Origin: Hondaea fermentalgiana
Taxonomy: Eukaryota; Sar; Bigyra; Thraustochytrida; Thraustochytriidae
NCBI GenBank assembly: GCA_014084085.1
Contig: NPFB01000046.1
Span: 4,685 to 68,684 of the forward strand
Direction of reading: 5' to 3'
Length of the DNA stretch: 64,000 nucleotides
Shown: in pieces, positions 38,179 to 48,400 of the stretch
How the letters are laid out: each line of letters begins with the position of its first letter
How positions within the stretch are numbered: position 1 is the stretch's first letter
Translations under genes and position numbers: made by a program
The notes under the pieces: generated by a model
The model's database searches: none
What the model saw: the letters and a program-made list of their open reading frames with translations, nothing else
Told to the model about the DNA's origin: nothing

Positions 38179-39729
38179 ATGGGCAAGGGCGCCAAGGCCG
38201 CGCGGGATGCGCTCCAGGTGGCGAGCTCGCCCGTGGAAGTGGTTGACCTCGACGAGGGCGATGCCAAGGGAGACTTTGCGCAGTTCCCAGACGAGGTCCT
38301 GCAGCGCCTGGACTCGCGACCGGGGACGAGGCGCCGCGCCAGCATTGTGAGCAGGATCTTTAGCTCGCTGCAGGACGAAGCCCAGCACAAGTCCGTTTGG
38401 ATCACTGGCATTCTCTTTCTCGCAACGAGCCCAGGCATCGACAAGCTGCGCAATGAGGTCGGCCACCGCCTGCTCTCTATCCCACGCTTTCGCTCCGTTG
38501 TGCAAAAGAAGTCGCCCTCCTCGCCGGCCTACTTTACTGAGGTCGACACCTCGGAGATCGACATGAACTATCATTTCATCACCATCCTCGACGAAACGTC
38601 GCCCACGCGAGAGGAGGTCTACGAGTACGTTTCGACAATGTACGAAACCTGGAACCCAGACCTTGGCAAGCCGCTCTGGCAGATCCTCTTTGTTCCGCGG
38701 ACCGCCGACGGCGGTGCGGTCGTCATTACGCGCATCAACCACGCCATTGGCGATGGCATCAGTCAAGTTGAGGTGCTCATGCGCCTCATAGACGCCAAGG
38801 ATGAAGCCGACGCTGAAGCCGCCGCTCAAGCCGCGGAAACCGCGCGCCCGCCGCCCAAGCGCAAGGTAGCAAAAACCTTTGGGCCCCTCAACCGCGCCGG
38901 CATCTTCGCCGGAGGCATCTATGATGGCCTCACGGCAATTTTGCGCTCCCCGGACCCGCAAAACTCGCTGCAGCATGGCCACGAAGGCGCAACGAGTCTC
39001 AAGCGCAAGTTCGCCTTTACCGAAAAAATCGCCCTCGATCGTATCAAGGCCGTCAAGAACAAGCTCGAAGGTGCCACCATCAACGACGTTCTCATGTTGT
39101 TGCTCAACGAAACACTCCACCGGTACTTTAAAGAGGCCGGCGACGAAGCCGTGCTCAACGGGAGCCGCGTCACTGCGCAGTTTCCCATCAGTACGCGCCC
39201 GCGCAATGCCGAGGCCTTTCGTAACGACGACCCATGCAACAGCATTGCCTATGGCTATCTCAAGTTTCGCTTCGAGGACAATGGCCCTATGATCGACCGC
39301 TTCTGGCGCATCAAGCGCGACATTGACAAGATCAAGCTCAGCCCCGCGCCCTTTGTGGGCATAAGGACCCTCCGGAACCTCTCGCCTATGCTCTCGCGCA
39401 GCATGCTCAACAAGCTGGCCCTTGGCGTCGGCGATCTTGCCACCGGCCAGCTTTCCAACGTCGCCGCGCCGCAGACGCCTGTGCACATCGCGGGCGCTCG
39501 CGTCGACGACATGAGCTTTGTTCTCCTCGCCCCGACCTCCCTCTACATGGGTCTGCTCTCCTACAATGGCCAGGTCAACTGCGCCATTTGCCTCAACGGC
39601 GAGCTCGAGGCCGACCCCAAGGATGTCGTCCGCAGTTGGGGCACCGTTTTCGACGAGTTCGAGAGCGAGGTTCTCGCTTACGACGGCGACCTCATCCCGC
39701 GTCCCCGCTCCTTCCTTGACAGCCTCTGA
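38179..39729 (+). CDS. WS/DGAT-like acyltransferase, copy 2
   Basis: 516-residue paralogue in the same orientation. Active-site box INHAIGDG with catalytic His188, PLW box KPLWQI, ND motif TINDVLMLLL, and C-terminal GQLSNVAAPQ and SYNGQVNCAICL. An upstream in-frame ATG at 38038 would add 47 residues rich in Arg, Cys and Gly without similarity to the paralogues; I prefer 38179 (MGKGAKAARD), which starts close to the shared block (FPDEVL followed by RRASIVSRIFSSLQDEAQHK). The long minus-strand open frame across this gene is a codon-bias shadow. It is probably an ER or lipid-droplet-associated enzyme by family. Confidence 0.87.
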   Translation: MGKGAKAARDALQVASSPVEVVDLDEGDAKGDFAQFPDEVLQRLDSRPGTRRRASIVSRIFSSLQDEAQHKSVWITGILFLATSPGIDKLRNEVGHRLLSIPRFRSVVQKKSPSSPAYFTEVDTSEIDMNYHFITILDETSPTREEVYEYVSTMYETWNPDLGKPLWQILFVPRTADGGAVVITRINHAIGDGISQVEVLMRLIDAKDEADAEAAAQAAETARPPPKRKVAKTFGPLNRAGIFAGGIYDGLTAILRSPDPQNSLQHGHEGATSLKRKFAFTEKIALDRIKAVKNKLEGATINDVLMLLLNETLHRYFKEAGDEAVLNGSRVTAQFPISTRPRNAEAFRNDDPCNSIAYGYLKFRFEDNGPMIDRFWRIKRDIDKIKLSPAPFVGIRTLRNLSPMLSRSMLNKLALGVGDLATGQLSNVAAPQTPVHIAGARVDDMSFVLLAPTSLYMGLLSYNGQVNCAICLNGELEADPKDVVRSWGTVFDEFESEVLAYDGDLIPRPRSFLDSL

Positions 39730-40151
39730 GCCGTCGATTTCGTGGCCAGCCTCTCAAAGAAGCAGCAGCAGCCAGCAGCAGATCAAGCTGTACAGTACAA
39801 ATCCTTAAAAAAAAAGAAGCGGCAACAGCTTCTTGAGAAAGCCAGCAGCAGCAGCAGCAGCAGCCTTTCCTCGACGCGACCTCTTTTTCTCGTCGTCAAC
39901 GCGGCGTTTATCGCGCCATCGCTTGTTTCATCTAATCTTAGAATCTATGTTCCTCCGCCTCCGATCAATCGACAATCCTGCGCCGACTCCTCAGGAGGAT
40001 GCTTGCTGCGCAGAGCAGCCAGCTGCAAAAGAAAGAGACACGGAAGAAAGAAGAAAAGGAAGAAGTCCTCGCGTTGAAGACACGTATTACCTTGCCGAAA
40101 CGTAATCGGACGTGTCCAAGCCCCTCAAGTTTGACCTTAGGCCTAAACCTC

Positions 40152-40152
<1 letters not shown>

Positions 40153-40186
<34 letters not shown>
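40153..40186. repeat. (CTG)n microsatellite
   Basis: About 11 uninterrupted CTG units in the spacer between acyltransferase copies 2 and 3. Confidence 0.9.
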
Positions 40187-40490
40187 GTTGTTGACGCGCG
40201 GTCGGTCGATTAGGGCTCTTCCGTGCACTCCATCGCACTCTCGCGCGGACGTACAAGTCCATTCATGCACACGTCGCCACGCTGCCGGTGTTCTACCTTT
40301 CGCGGGGCCTGCGCGAGCGCAGTCACGCTCGTTCTCGTCAACGTGGAGGTAGACTTCTTCGGCCTCGGCCGCACCACAAAGATGGAGAAGATCATGACCA
40401 CGTTCATGATCACGATCATGATGACGACGATGACGACAAATGATGTCAGCAGCCGCCGACCCATGTCCCAACTAGCGACTCGAATGACCA

Positions 40491-40518
40491 TTGATCGATT
40501 GATTGATTGATTGATTGC
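40491..40518. repeat. (GATT)n microsatellite
   Basis: About six GATT units with a GATC variant at the start, roughly 340 bp upstream of acyltransferase copy 3. Confidence 0.85.
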
Positions 40519-40857
40519 CCTGCTGCATGCGGCCGATCCCCGACACGAGCGCATTCGGCGCACCGGATTTCGCGGCGGCCATGCGCCAGTCTCGCAGCCC
40601 GGGCCGGCCGCGGCGTCGGCCTCGGCATCGTACGCGCGCTGATTGTGAGGCGAGCGAGAGACTAGAGCGCAGCCCACTTGGCAAAAGGAGAAACCTGATA
40701 GGACCAGAGGCCCTCGATTTCGCAGAGAGAGGCGAGCTCATAGAAGGTATGGACGCGGAAAAAAGACGCGTTACGAAAGAGCTCGGCTGGACACGCTCGC
40801 TCGCTAGCTGGGCAAAACTGTATTTGGGAGAGGAGAAGGCATCGGGCCGCGGGAAAA

Positions 40858-42549
40858 ATGCTCCAGCAGCAACAGAATTCGACGTCGGATGACCTAGACC
40901 GCGCAGCGCGCGAGGCGGCAAAGGCCAAGCGCGATGATGAAGCTACGCCGCAGACAAGCGTGAAGACGCCGTCACCGCAGCCATCGTCGGATGACGCAGA
41001 ACAGCCCATCATCAGCGAAGATGGGATCAAGCCGCAGATGAGCGTCGCCACTTACGAGGAAGGCGACATCGATGATAACAAGAGGACGTCGAGCCAGGGA
41101 TTCGCGCGATTTCCCGACGAGGTGCTGGACCGCGTCGACTCGCAACCTGGCATGAAGCGCCGCGCGAGCATCGTCAGCAAGATCTTCAGCTCGCTCCAGG
41201 ACGAGGCCCAGCACAAGTCCGTGTGGATTACCGGGATCCTCTTGCTGGCAGAAAACCCTGGCATCGACAAGCTGCGCAACGAAATGGCGCATCGTCTTCT
41301 TTCTATTCCACGCTTCCGGTCCGTCGTGCAGAAAAAGTCGGCCTCTGCGCCAGCCTACTTCACCGAAATTGAAATGTCAGATATCGACATGAACTACCAC
41401 TTTCAAACAATCCTTGACGAATCAACGCCTTCTCGTGAGGACATTCACGCCTACGTCTCGAGCATGTACGAGACGTGGACACCGGATCTCACCAAACCTC
41501 TCTGGCAGATACTCTTCGTTCCACGCACCCATGAGGGCGGCGCGGCGATCGTTACCCGCATCAATCACGCCATCGGCGATGGCATCAGTCAGGTCGAGAT
41601 ACTCATGCGGCTCATTGACGGTGATGACGAAGCAGACGGCGCCACCTCGACCACTGCGAAGCAGCAATTGCCCACCAAACGCGAGCGCGCCAAAACTTTT
41701 GGCCCTCTCAATCGAACCGGCATCTTTCTCGGCGGTGTTTCCGAGGGCCTCACAGCAATTATGCGCGCTCCTGATGCACCCAACTCGCTCAAGCATGGTG
41801 CGAAGGGGGCTACTTCTCTGAAGCGCAAGTACGCATTTACCGAGAAAATCCCTCTTGATCGCATCAAATCGATCAAGAGCAAGCTTGATGGCGCAACCAT
41901 CAATGACGTCCTCATGCTGGTGCTCAACGAGACCTTGCATCGATACTACCAAGAGGCTGGTGACGAGGCCGTTCTCCGCAAGGGCCGCATCACGGCTCAA
42001 TTCCCCGTCAGCACGCGCTCGCGGAATGCCGAGGCTTTTCGCAACGACGACCCTTGCAACAGCATCGCCTATGGCTACCTCACTTTTCGTTTCACGAAGC
42101 GCGGTTCCATGATAGATCGCTTCTGGCGCATCAAACGCGACATTGACAAAATCAAGCTCAGCCCCGCGCCATACGTCGGCATTCGGACCCTTCGTGGCCT
42201 CTCGCCCGTCCTGTCACGCAACATGCTCAACAAGCTTGCGCTTGGCGTCGGAACCCTCGCCACCGGTCAACTCTCGAACGTTGTCGCACCACAAGAAGCT
42301 GTGCATATTTGCGGGGCTAGGGTTGACGACATGAGTTTTGTTCTTCTCGCTCCCACCTCTCTCTACATGGGACTGCTCTCGTACAACGGTTTTGTGAACT
42401 GCGCTATTTGTCTCAACGGAGATTTGCCCGCGGACCCAAGCAAAGTTGTTCGTCACTGGGGCGAAGTCTTTGCAGATTTCGAGCGCGAAGTTCTCGCGCA
42501 CGATGGCGACCTCATTTCGCGCCCGCGCCGCTTTATGGATAAGTTCTGA
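40858..42549 (+). CDS. WS/DGAT-like acyltransferase, copy 3
   Basis: 563-residue paralogue with a longer, charged N-terminus (about 75 residues before the shared FPDEVLDRVDSQPG). Active-site box INHAIGDG with catalytic His237, PLW box KPLWQI, ND motif TINDVLMLVL, C-terminal GQLSNVVAPQ and SYNGFVNCAICL. By eye it is closest to copy 2. The ATG at 40858 begins a Gln-rich leader (MLQQQQNSTS). The three genes are head to tail with about 1 kb between them and each has its own upstream region, so they may be expressed under different conditions. Confidence 0.88.
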   Translation: MLQQQQNSTSDDLDRAAREAAKAKRDDEATPQTSVKTPSPQPSSDDAEQPIISEDGIKPQMSVATYEEGDIDDNKRTSSQGFARFPDEVLDRVDSQPGMKRRASIVSKIFSSLQDEAQHKSVWITGILLLAENPGIDKLRNEMAHRLLSIPRFRSVVQKKSASAPAYFTEIEMSDIDMNYHFQTILDESTPSREDIHAYVSSMYETWTPDLTKPLWQILFVPRTHEGGAAIVTRINHAIGDGISQVEILMRLIDGDDEADGATSTTAKQQLPTKRERAKTFGPLNRTGIFLGGVSEGLTAIMRAPDAPNSLKHGAKGATSLKRKYAFTEKIPLDRIKSIKSKLDGATINDVLMLVLNETLHRYYQEAGDEAVLRKGRITAQFPVSTRSRNAEAFRNDDPCNSIAYGYLTFRFTKRGSMIDRFWRIKRDIDKIKLSPAPYVGIRTLRGLSPVLSRNMLNKLALGVGTLATGQLSNVVAPQEAVHICGARVDDMSFVLLAPTSLYMGLLSYNGFVNCAICLNGDLPADPSKVVRHWGEVFADFEREVLAHDGDLISRPRRFMDKF

Positions 42550-43097
42550 CTGGCGCAACTGCCCGCCAGCAGCACAACAAATGTAAGCAAACTTGATGCA
42601 AGCAACGAATCGAATTTTCTAAATCATGTTTCTCTCCATCTCGAGCTCGAAAATCGGTGTTGTTGGGTTGCGGGCCAGCATCTATCTCACAAAGTCAACA
42701 CGCGCTTTCATGTTGCGGAAGCGCTTTTTTTTTTTCTCTCTATTCTGCTTTGTCTCATCGTGCCCGCAAACAACAAATCTTTGCAGAGGTTACAAATATC
42801 CGAGCGATGCAGGAGACCTTGAACTCGTCTTTGTTTTGAGACATCGACTCGCTTTTGGTATTCCCGTGAGAGATCACAAGAACAAAAAAGAACGCCAGTG
42901 GAGAACGAGCCTCAGCTTGGGGGCCGGCCCTAATAATTATAATCCAAATACCTTTGCGTTGGCGCGCCCCGGGCCCTCGCGCGGCCGCAGCTGCGCCATC
43001 GCGCCTGCGGCGCTTGCTACGTACATTCCATTCGCGCGCCCCTGCGCTCCCCGGCGCCTGCTCGCGGCCGGCACGAGGCACGACCCGCTTGGACGCG
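42550..43097. other. Intergenic spacer
   Basis: Between acyltransferase copy 3 and the NIPA-like gene. The last 140 bp are open in the NIPA frame but lack an ATG. No other feature. Confidence 0.55.
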
Positions 43098-45374
43098 ATG
43101 ATTGGGCCGTTTGCGAGGCATCTCGCCGCCGCCGCCGCCAAGAACGCGAGCGCCGGCGGCGGCGGCGACGATGACGGGTGCGGCGGCCAGTCGAGCAACT
43201 TCAAGTACGGCTGGATCGTAGCCGTCGCGCTCTGCGTCCTGTCCGCTGTGATCATCAACTTCGGGACCAACCTGCAAAAGCTCGCGTGGAACCAGCGCCA
43301 GAGCAAACCCTTCGCAGCGGGGGCCGTCGCTGACGATCCCGAAGACCTGCCTTTGACGACCACCGACGATCTCAACCAGGACGGTCAAGACGAGTACTTT
43401 GACGAGGACGATGATGACGAAGTGGATCCTGCGGTTGAGGCTAAATTCAGACGAAGCTGGGCCCTGGGCTTTGTGGCCATTGTCATTGGATCTCTCTTCG
43501 ACTTTGCAGCCTTGGGATTTGGCGCTCAGTCCGTGATTGCGCCGCTTGGATCGCTCACGCTCGTTGCCAACATGTTCTTTGCTCAATATATGCATGGCGA
43601 AAAGCTCTCGCAGCACGATGTTATGGCCACAGCTGTCATTTTTGCGGGATGTGTGCTCTCCGTCGCCTTTGCCTCGCACAAAAACGAAATCTGTGATGTA
43701 GACACCTTGCTCGGGCTTTACGCCACACTACGCTTCGTGGTCTATGCGGTGTCGATCCTCACGCTCATCCTCGGCGGGTTTTTCTTTGTGCAATACATTG
43801 AAAACATTGTTTCCAAGTACGGAACGCGGTCCAAGCAGTACAAACAGCTCTTTCGATTCCATCGGTTCTCGTATGCCTTTCTGGCTGGTGTCGCGGGCGC
43901 ACAGTCTGTGCTCTTTGCCAAGTCACTCGATGAGCTCCTCGTTGCCAGCTTTTCTGGACACAGCCGAATCTTTCTCGCGCACATCGGGTCGTACCTCGTT
44001 TTTCTTGGCATGCTTGCCTCTGTGACGATGCAAGTGTACTGGCTTAATTGTGCGCTCGCCCGATTTGACGCCCTCTATGTTGTGCCCGTCTTCCAAGCCC
44101 AGTGGATCGTCTTTGGCGTTATTGGAGGCGGTGTATTCTACGGCGAATTTAGTGGATTTTCATTCGGCCAGGCTCTTGCCTTTCTCAGCGGCGTGGGTCT
44201 CACCGTCCTCGGTGTTTACATTCTCTCTCAGCGGGGCTATGTTGCGCCAACCGAAATGGAGGGCGCAGATATTGCTACCGATAATCTCGATGCTTCCCAA
44301 GACGAGGGGGGCAGTCTACATTATCTGGCTTCGGCCTCTTCTGCGGCCTCCCCCCACTTTGACCCCGGTCGTAGTGCCGCGAGCATTGACCCGATGTCGA
44401 CGCCGCTTCTCGAGGGGTCGCCGCGCATCAAGTCTTACACCTCGAACGACGACACCGACCCTTCCGAGTACGAGGTTGACTTCGAGAAGCGTCGTATTCC
44501 GCTTACCCTTGAACCTTGTACCATTGCCCTGCACCCCTCGGGCCGCCAAAGAAAACGCCCGATTCATCTTTGGCGCGTTGTCGCCTCGCGTGTGAGCGAT
44601 CCTCACACGCTTATCAAACCTGGTCACACCATGATTGCTGTGGATGGATCTCCCGTCGTGGGCCCGCGCGTCAGCCTCAAAAAAGTTCTCGAGTACGTTC
44701 TCGATGGACCACGTCCTGTCAAGATCCGCTTTCGGACAGTGCCCAGTGCCAAACCTCCATTTCTCCCAAGGAATGATGATGATGCCCAAGCGTTCTTTCA
44801 CGAGGACCGTCTCGGGCCCTCCTCATTTGCCGGTGATGATGGCGACAATGACGAAGAAGAAGAAGAAGAAGAAGAGGCACATGTGGTGCCGGTGTCAGGA
44901 GGCAGAGACAGTCGTGGAGGCCGCGTTCCCCCTACTGCTGATGATGACGAGATTGCAGCGTACTCGGAGGGCGAGCTCGCGCTTGAAGATCTTGAGCGAC
45001 AGCGTCCCTTCGAAACCTCAAGCGTCGGCAATGCGACTCCACAAAGCACGCCGGGACGCCGGCGCATGGCGCGCAAGCGAAGCGACGTCATTCGCTCGAG
45101 TCTGCGAAGCGGCTCTCTGCAGGGTCGTGGAATGTCACCCTTTTACGGGATGATTCAATCCTGGCAAGATCGGCGGTCCACCACAAACGCGTCGACGCCT
45201 TCTCCGGCTCCATCTGCCTCGGGGGCAGTCGCCCTGGATGCGGCGCCTCAAGGCCGGAATCGACGTCGCACGGGCTCGGCGCCACCTGTGATCTCATCAG
45301 ACGATCAAGCATATTTCCACGCTGGAAAGCGATTCGACGAGGAGTCCACAAGCAGCGCAGCTCGTCCCTTCTGA
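43098..45374 (+). CDS. NIPA-like (DUF803) Mg2+ transporter with a PDZ-like C-terminal domain
   Basis: 758-residue membrane protein. Nine hydrophobic helices between residues ~36 and 385 match the NIPA/DUF803 family of magnesium transporters. The signature INFGTNLQKLAWN is in helix 1, then LGFGAQSVIAPLGSLTLVAN, FSYAFLAGVAGAQSVLFAKS and LARFDALYVVPVFQAQWIV. An acidic insertion (EDDDDEVDPAVEA) separates helices 1 and 2. The long cytosolic tail holds a PDZ-like domain at ~465-547 (KPGHTMIAVDGSPVVGP ... LEYVLDGPRPVKIRF), then acidic and Ser/Arg-rich disordered stretches. Human NIPA proteins are about 330-400 residues and have no PDZ. The start is the first ATG, after a TTG-initiated open leader. 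Confidence 0.85.
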   Translation: MIGPFARHLAAAAAKNASAGGGGDDDGCGGQSSNFKYGWIVAVALCVLSAVIINFGTNLQKLAWNQRQSKPFAAGAVADDPEDLPLTTTDDLNQDGQDEYFDEDDDDEVDPAVEAKFRRSWALGFVAIVIGSLFDFAALGFGAQSVIAPLGSLTLVANMFFAQYMHGEKLSQHDVMATAVIFAGCVLSVAFASHKNEICDVDTLLGLYATLRFVVYAVSILTLILGGFFFVQYIENIVSKYGTRSKQYKQLFRFHRFSYAFLAGVAGAQSVLFAKSLDELLVASFSGHSRIFLAHIGSYLVFLGMLASVTMQVYWLNCALARFDALYVVPVFQAQWIVFGVIGGGVFYGEFSGFSFGQALAFLSGVGLTVLGVYILSQRGYVAPTEMEGADIATDNLDASQDEGGSLHYLASASSAASPHFDPGRSAASIDPMSTPLLEGSPRIKSYTSNDDTDPSEYEVDFEKRRIPLTLEPCTIALHPSGRQRKRPIHLWRVVASRVSDPHTLIKPGHTMIAVDGSPVVGPRVSLKKVLEYVLDGPRPVKIRFRTVPSAKPPFLPRNDDDAQAFFHEDRLGPSSFAGDDGDNDEEEEEEEEAHVVPVSGGRDSRGGRVPPTADDDEIAAYSEGELALEDLERQRPFETSSVGNATPQSTPGRRRMARKRSDVIRSSLRSGSLQGRGMSPFYGMIQSWQDRRSTTNASTPSPAPSASGAVALDAAPQGRNRRRTGSAPPVISSDDQAYFHAGKRFDEESTSSAARPF

Positions 45375-45424
45375 ATCAATGGCATCGTTAACTTTACATA
45401 AAATTACATTCTTTCCCCATGTTC

Positions 45425-48400
45425 TCAAAGTCCACAAGGCTCGCGTTCAGCTACCTTGCTATCATGCAAAGGTTCATCTTCTTCATCGTCATCGGCTTCA
45501 GCAGTGCTTTCTGCAGGGGGTGGGACCAAGGGGCTGCGTTTCTCGATCTCAATCGGATGCGCCATGGCGCGCCGAAGACCACTGCACCCAATATTGAGCT
45601 CGACGCTTGTCGGGTCTAGCGCCATGGCTTGCGTGAGAAGCCGGAGACTTGCCGCTGCATTCTGCCCTGCGTGCCATTGCATTAGTGCGGCGTGCAAAAA
45701 AAGGATCGCCTTTGTACATGGCTCCTGCAGCGTACCAAATTCGAGAATACGTCGCAAGCCATTGAGTGGCGACTGCCAAAATCTCCTTGGATCCTTTGCA
45801 AGAGCGCTAGAAGACGGATGTCGCCCTTGCGCTAGTTGGAAAAGATCTTGTGAGCAAGCCACCATGAAGATGGCATCGGCATTGTTCTGTCGCTTTGCAT
45901 CATTCATCGCTTGCGCGTACGCGAGCTCAATCTCGTCTGCTGATCCTTCATCGAACGCGTGCAGACGCCAGGCATACCTGAGCCATGCGTGAGACTTTTC
46001 GTTTTGCAGACGCCATGTTTTGCAAAAGGTAGCATTTAGACGAGGACTTTTAGATCTTTTCCGAGACCACCAGTGCAGGATTCGTCGCATCGCCCAACGG
46101 GTTTTGAGACGAAACAAACAACATACTGCAAAGTTGAGTGTCACTGCAAGCGAGACGGTATCTCGGTGTGCGGCTTTCGTCAGTGTTTTTGATGATTTTT
46201 CTGCGGTTTTATCTGCTGGTGATGCTGCTACTTCTGTTTCTGTTTCTGATTTGGCTCCAGGCTCTTCTCCTGCTGTTGCTTCATCCTTCTCTCCAGCACT
46301 TTGTGCTTCCTTTTGTGCTGCTGTTTCCAGTTCTTTTGCTGCTCTTGCTGTTCTTGCTGTTTTAGCTACTCCACACTCGGTATCCTGCTGAACGAGCCGT
46401 TTCGCATGCGAGGCAGCTACAAAGGCCTCCTCCGCATTGTGAAAGACCAGTCGCTCCGCCAAAGCGACTTGAAGTACAGAAACTGGGTTGTTGCACCACA
46501 ATCGAGTGATGCGCTGCAGGTAAAGTTGATAGGTTAATCGAAAAGCCTCGATACCTGCTTGGTCAAGTCTGCATGCACTTTCGTCCTGCGCGGCGGAAAG
46601 GGCATCTTCCAAAGTCCCCTTTTCTACCCACGTTCGCTGAGGTGCAAGGATTGCAGATCCTGCAAGTATGTCGGGATGACTTGGTTCCACTTTCAAAGCA
46701 TCAGCGAAACGCAAACTCACCATCTCCAAAGTTTGGATGGTATAGCTTTCGGCAAGATCAAACGTGAGCATGGCAAGACAACGGTCCACGGCATCCGATG
46801 TTCCGCCGTTTCGCTGGTAATCAAGGTGCCTCATTGCTACACGCAGGCCTGTGTCGCCAAAACAGGCTCTTCGTCGTTCCTCGAAGCGTAGTCTGGCAAG
46901 ATATCTTCGCGCACATGTGCAAATTCGAGTGGCCGCCTCTTGGTGTCGGTAGGCAAGCGCGTGTTCACGCACCTTGCGCATGAGAACAACACGCAAGCGC
47001 CAAGCTTCTGCAATTTGGCTGGCAGCAAAGTCTTCGAGCGCCCGATCAGCCTCACGTCGACCTTGCATTCCGCGAAAGACACGCTGCACTTGAATGGCTG
47101 CAACATTTGACGCTGCTTCAGTCTTGCGTGCCTCGCCGCAGAGAATGAGCTTGCGACGTTGCTTTTCAAGCCGAAAAGAACGTGCAAGATCGGGTGGTTC
47201 GTTGATTCGGACGCGCGGACCGACGAGCTCAAGCGTCGACGGCAGCTTGCCTTCGCGGACCCTCGCGAGACGGACATCCTCGAGACCAAGCCAGTAGGTG
47301 GAATCCTGCGCTTTTGCCCCTTTTGCAGAAGACGCTTTCAAGGTTGGTTTGCCGTCTTCTAGGTCTTCAAAGAGAAGAGAACCTTGCGGTTTCTTTTCAC
47401 GAAGAGGTGTCATACGAAATTGAAGACCTGATCTTTCAACTACGCGCCCTAGTCGGTACCATTTTGGCCGTTTTGTTGAGGCCTGAGATTGCAGAGACGC
47501 GTTCATATAACGGAGGTATCGCGGCTCGATCGACACGACAAGGTCTCCAACGGATGGGACCGCGAGATCAGCGAGATCGAGCAAGCTCACAAGTTTCGCA
47601 ATGAGAGGCTTACACTTTCGCCGCCATCCCGGCCGGGTCCGAGCGAGCAATAGCCCCTCTTCGTCTGCAAAGAGCGCCTTCATCTCATCATTCGATATCT
47701 CCAATCGGTAATCTTCTCCTAGTGCGAGATCCGATGCATGCAGAATCACGTCCAGTACATGTTCAGCATCAGGTTTTGCAGGGAAGGCAATCACGTTGAG
47801 GTGCGAGCCTGTGGAGGGAATGAGGGCCGTCATCATCGGAAATGGTTCTTGGGTGAACTTGAGAAAGATTCGTGCGACGCCGTCCGCTGTTCGTACAACA
47901 TCAAGCATCTCGGTAAGTTTGTGCGCGAGATCGTCCTCACAGCCAGCTTGTAATAGGTCTCTTCGGTCGAGTTGGGACACCACTTCGCGCGTTTCCCGTG
48001 TCGTCACAACGAGCTCTGCGACCATCCAAGTCTGATGTTCATTGGTTGTAACTGCATATCTGACGCGAAAGAGATAGTTATGGCCACGTCGCCAAGCAAG
48101 AAGTTCCCCTGCAAAATCTTTGCGCACAAATGCGACCGCATCTTGACTGCCGCAGCGAAAGTGAAAGCTTTTGGCCTGAATTTCCTTCTCGAAGCGCGCC
48201 AACATCCGCTCGGCCAGCTTTGCAGCTGCCGGGTCACCAAGATCTCCTGCAACTCTTTCCAAGAGCTCAATGGCCATTTGTTCCCGAGCGGGGTGGCACC
48301 ATATGTTAAGCAAGGCACGATGAAGATGTCCACGCGTGCGTGTCTGTCCTCCGACTCGCGTCGCCATGGCAAAGATACGCTCCATCATGAGGAAGCCGTC

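Larger units (their letters stand above)
39730..40857. other. Spacer between acyltransferase copies 2 and 3
   Basis: Contains a (CTG)n run (40153-40186) and a (GATT)n run (40491-40518). No supported gene. Confidence 0.55.

Noticed and set aside
38014..39486. Long minus-strand open frame (490 codons) antisense to acyltransferase copy 2, and similar ones antisense to copies 1 and 3
   Set aside because: They lie exactly opposite well-supported WS/DGAT genes, have no family resemblance, and recur wherever GC-rich codon bias removes stops from the antisense strand.
42626..43174. 182-codon open frame upstream of the NIPA-like gene
   Set aside because: Overlaps the NIPA start in another frame; hydrophobic then basic low complexity, no family signal.
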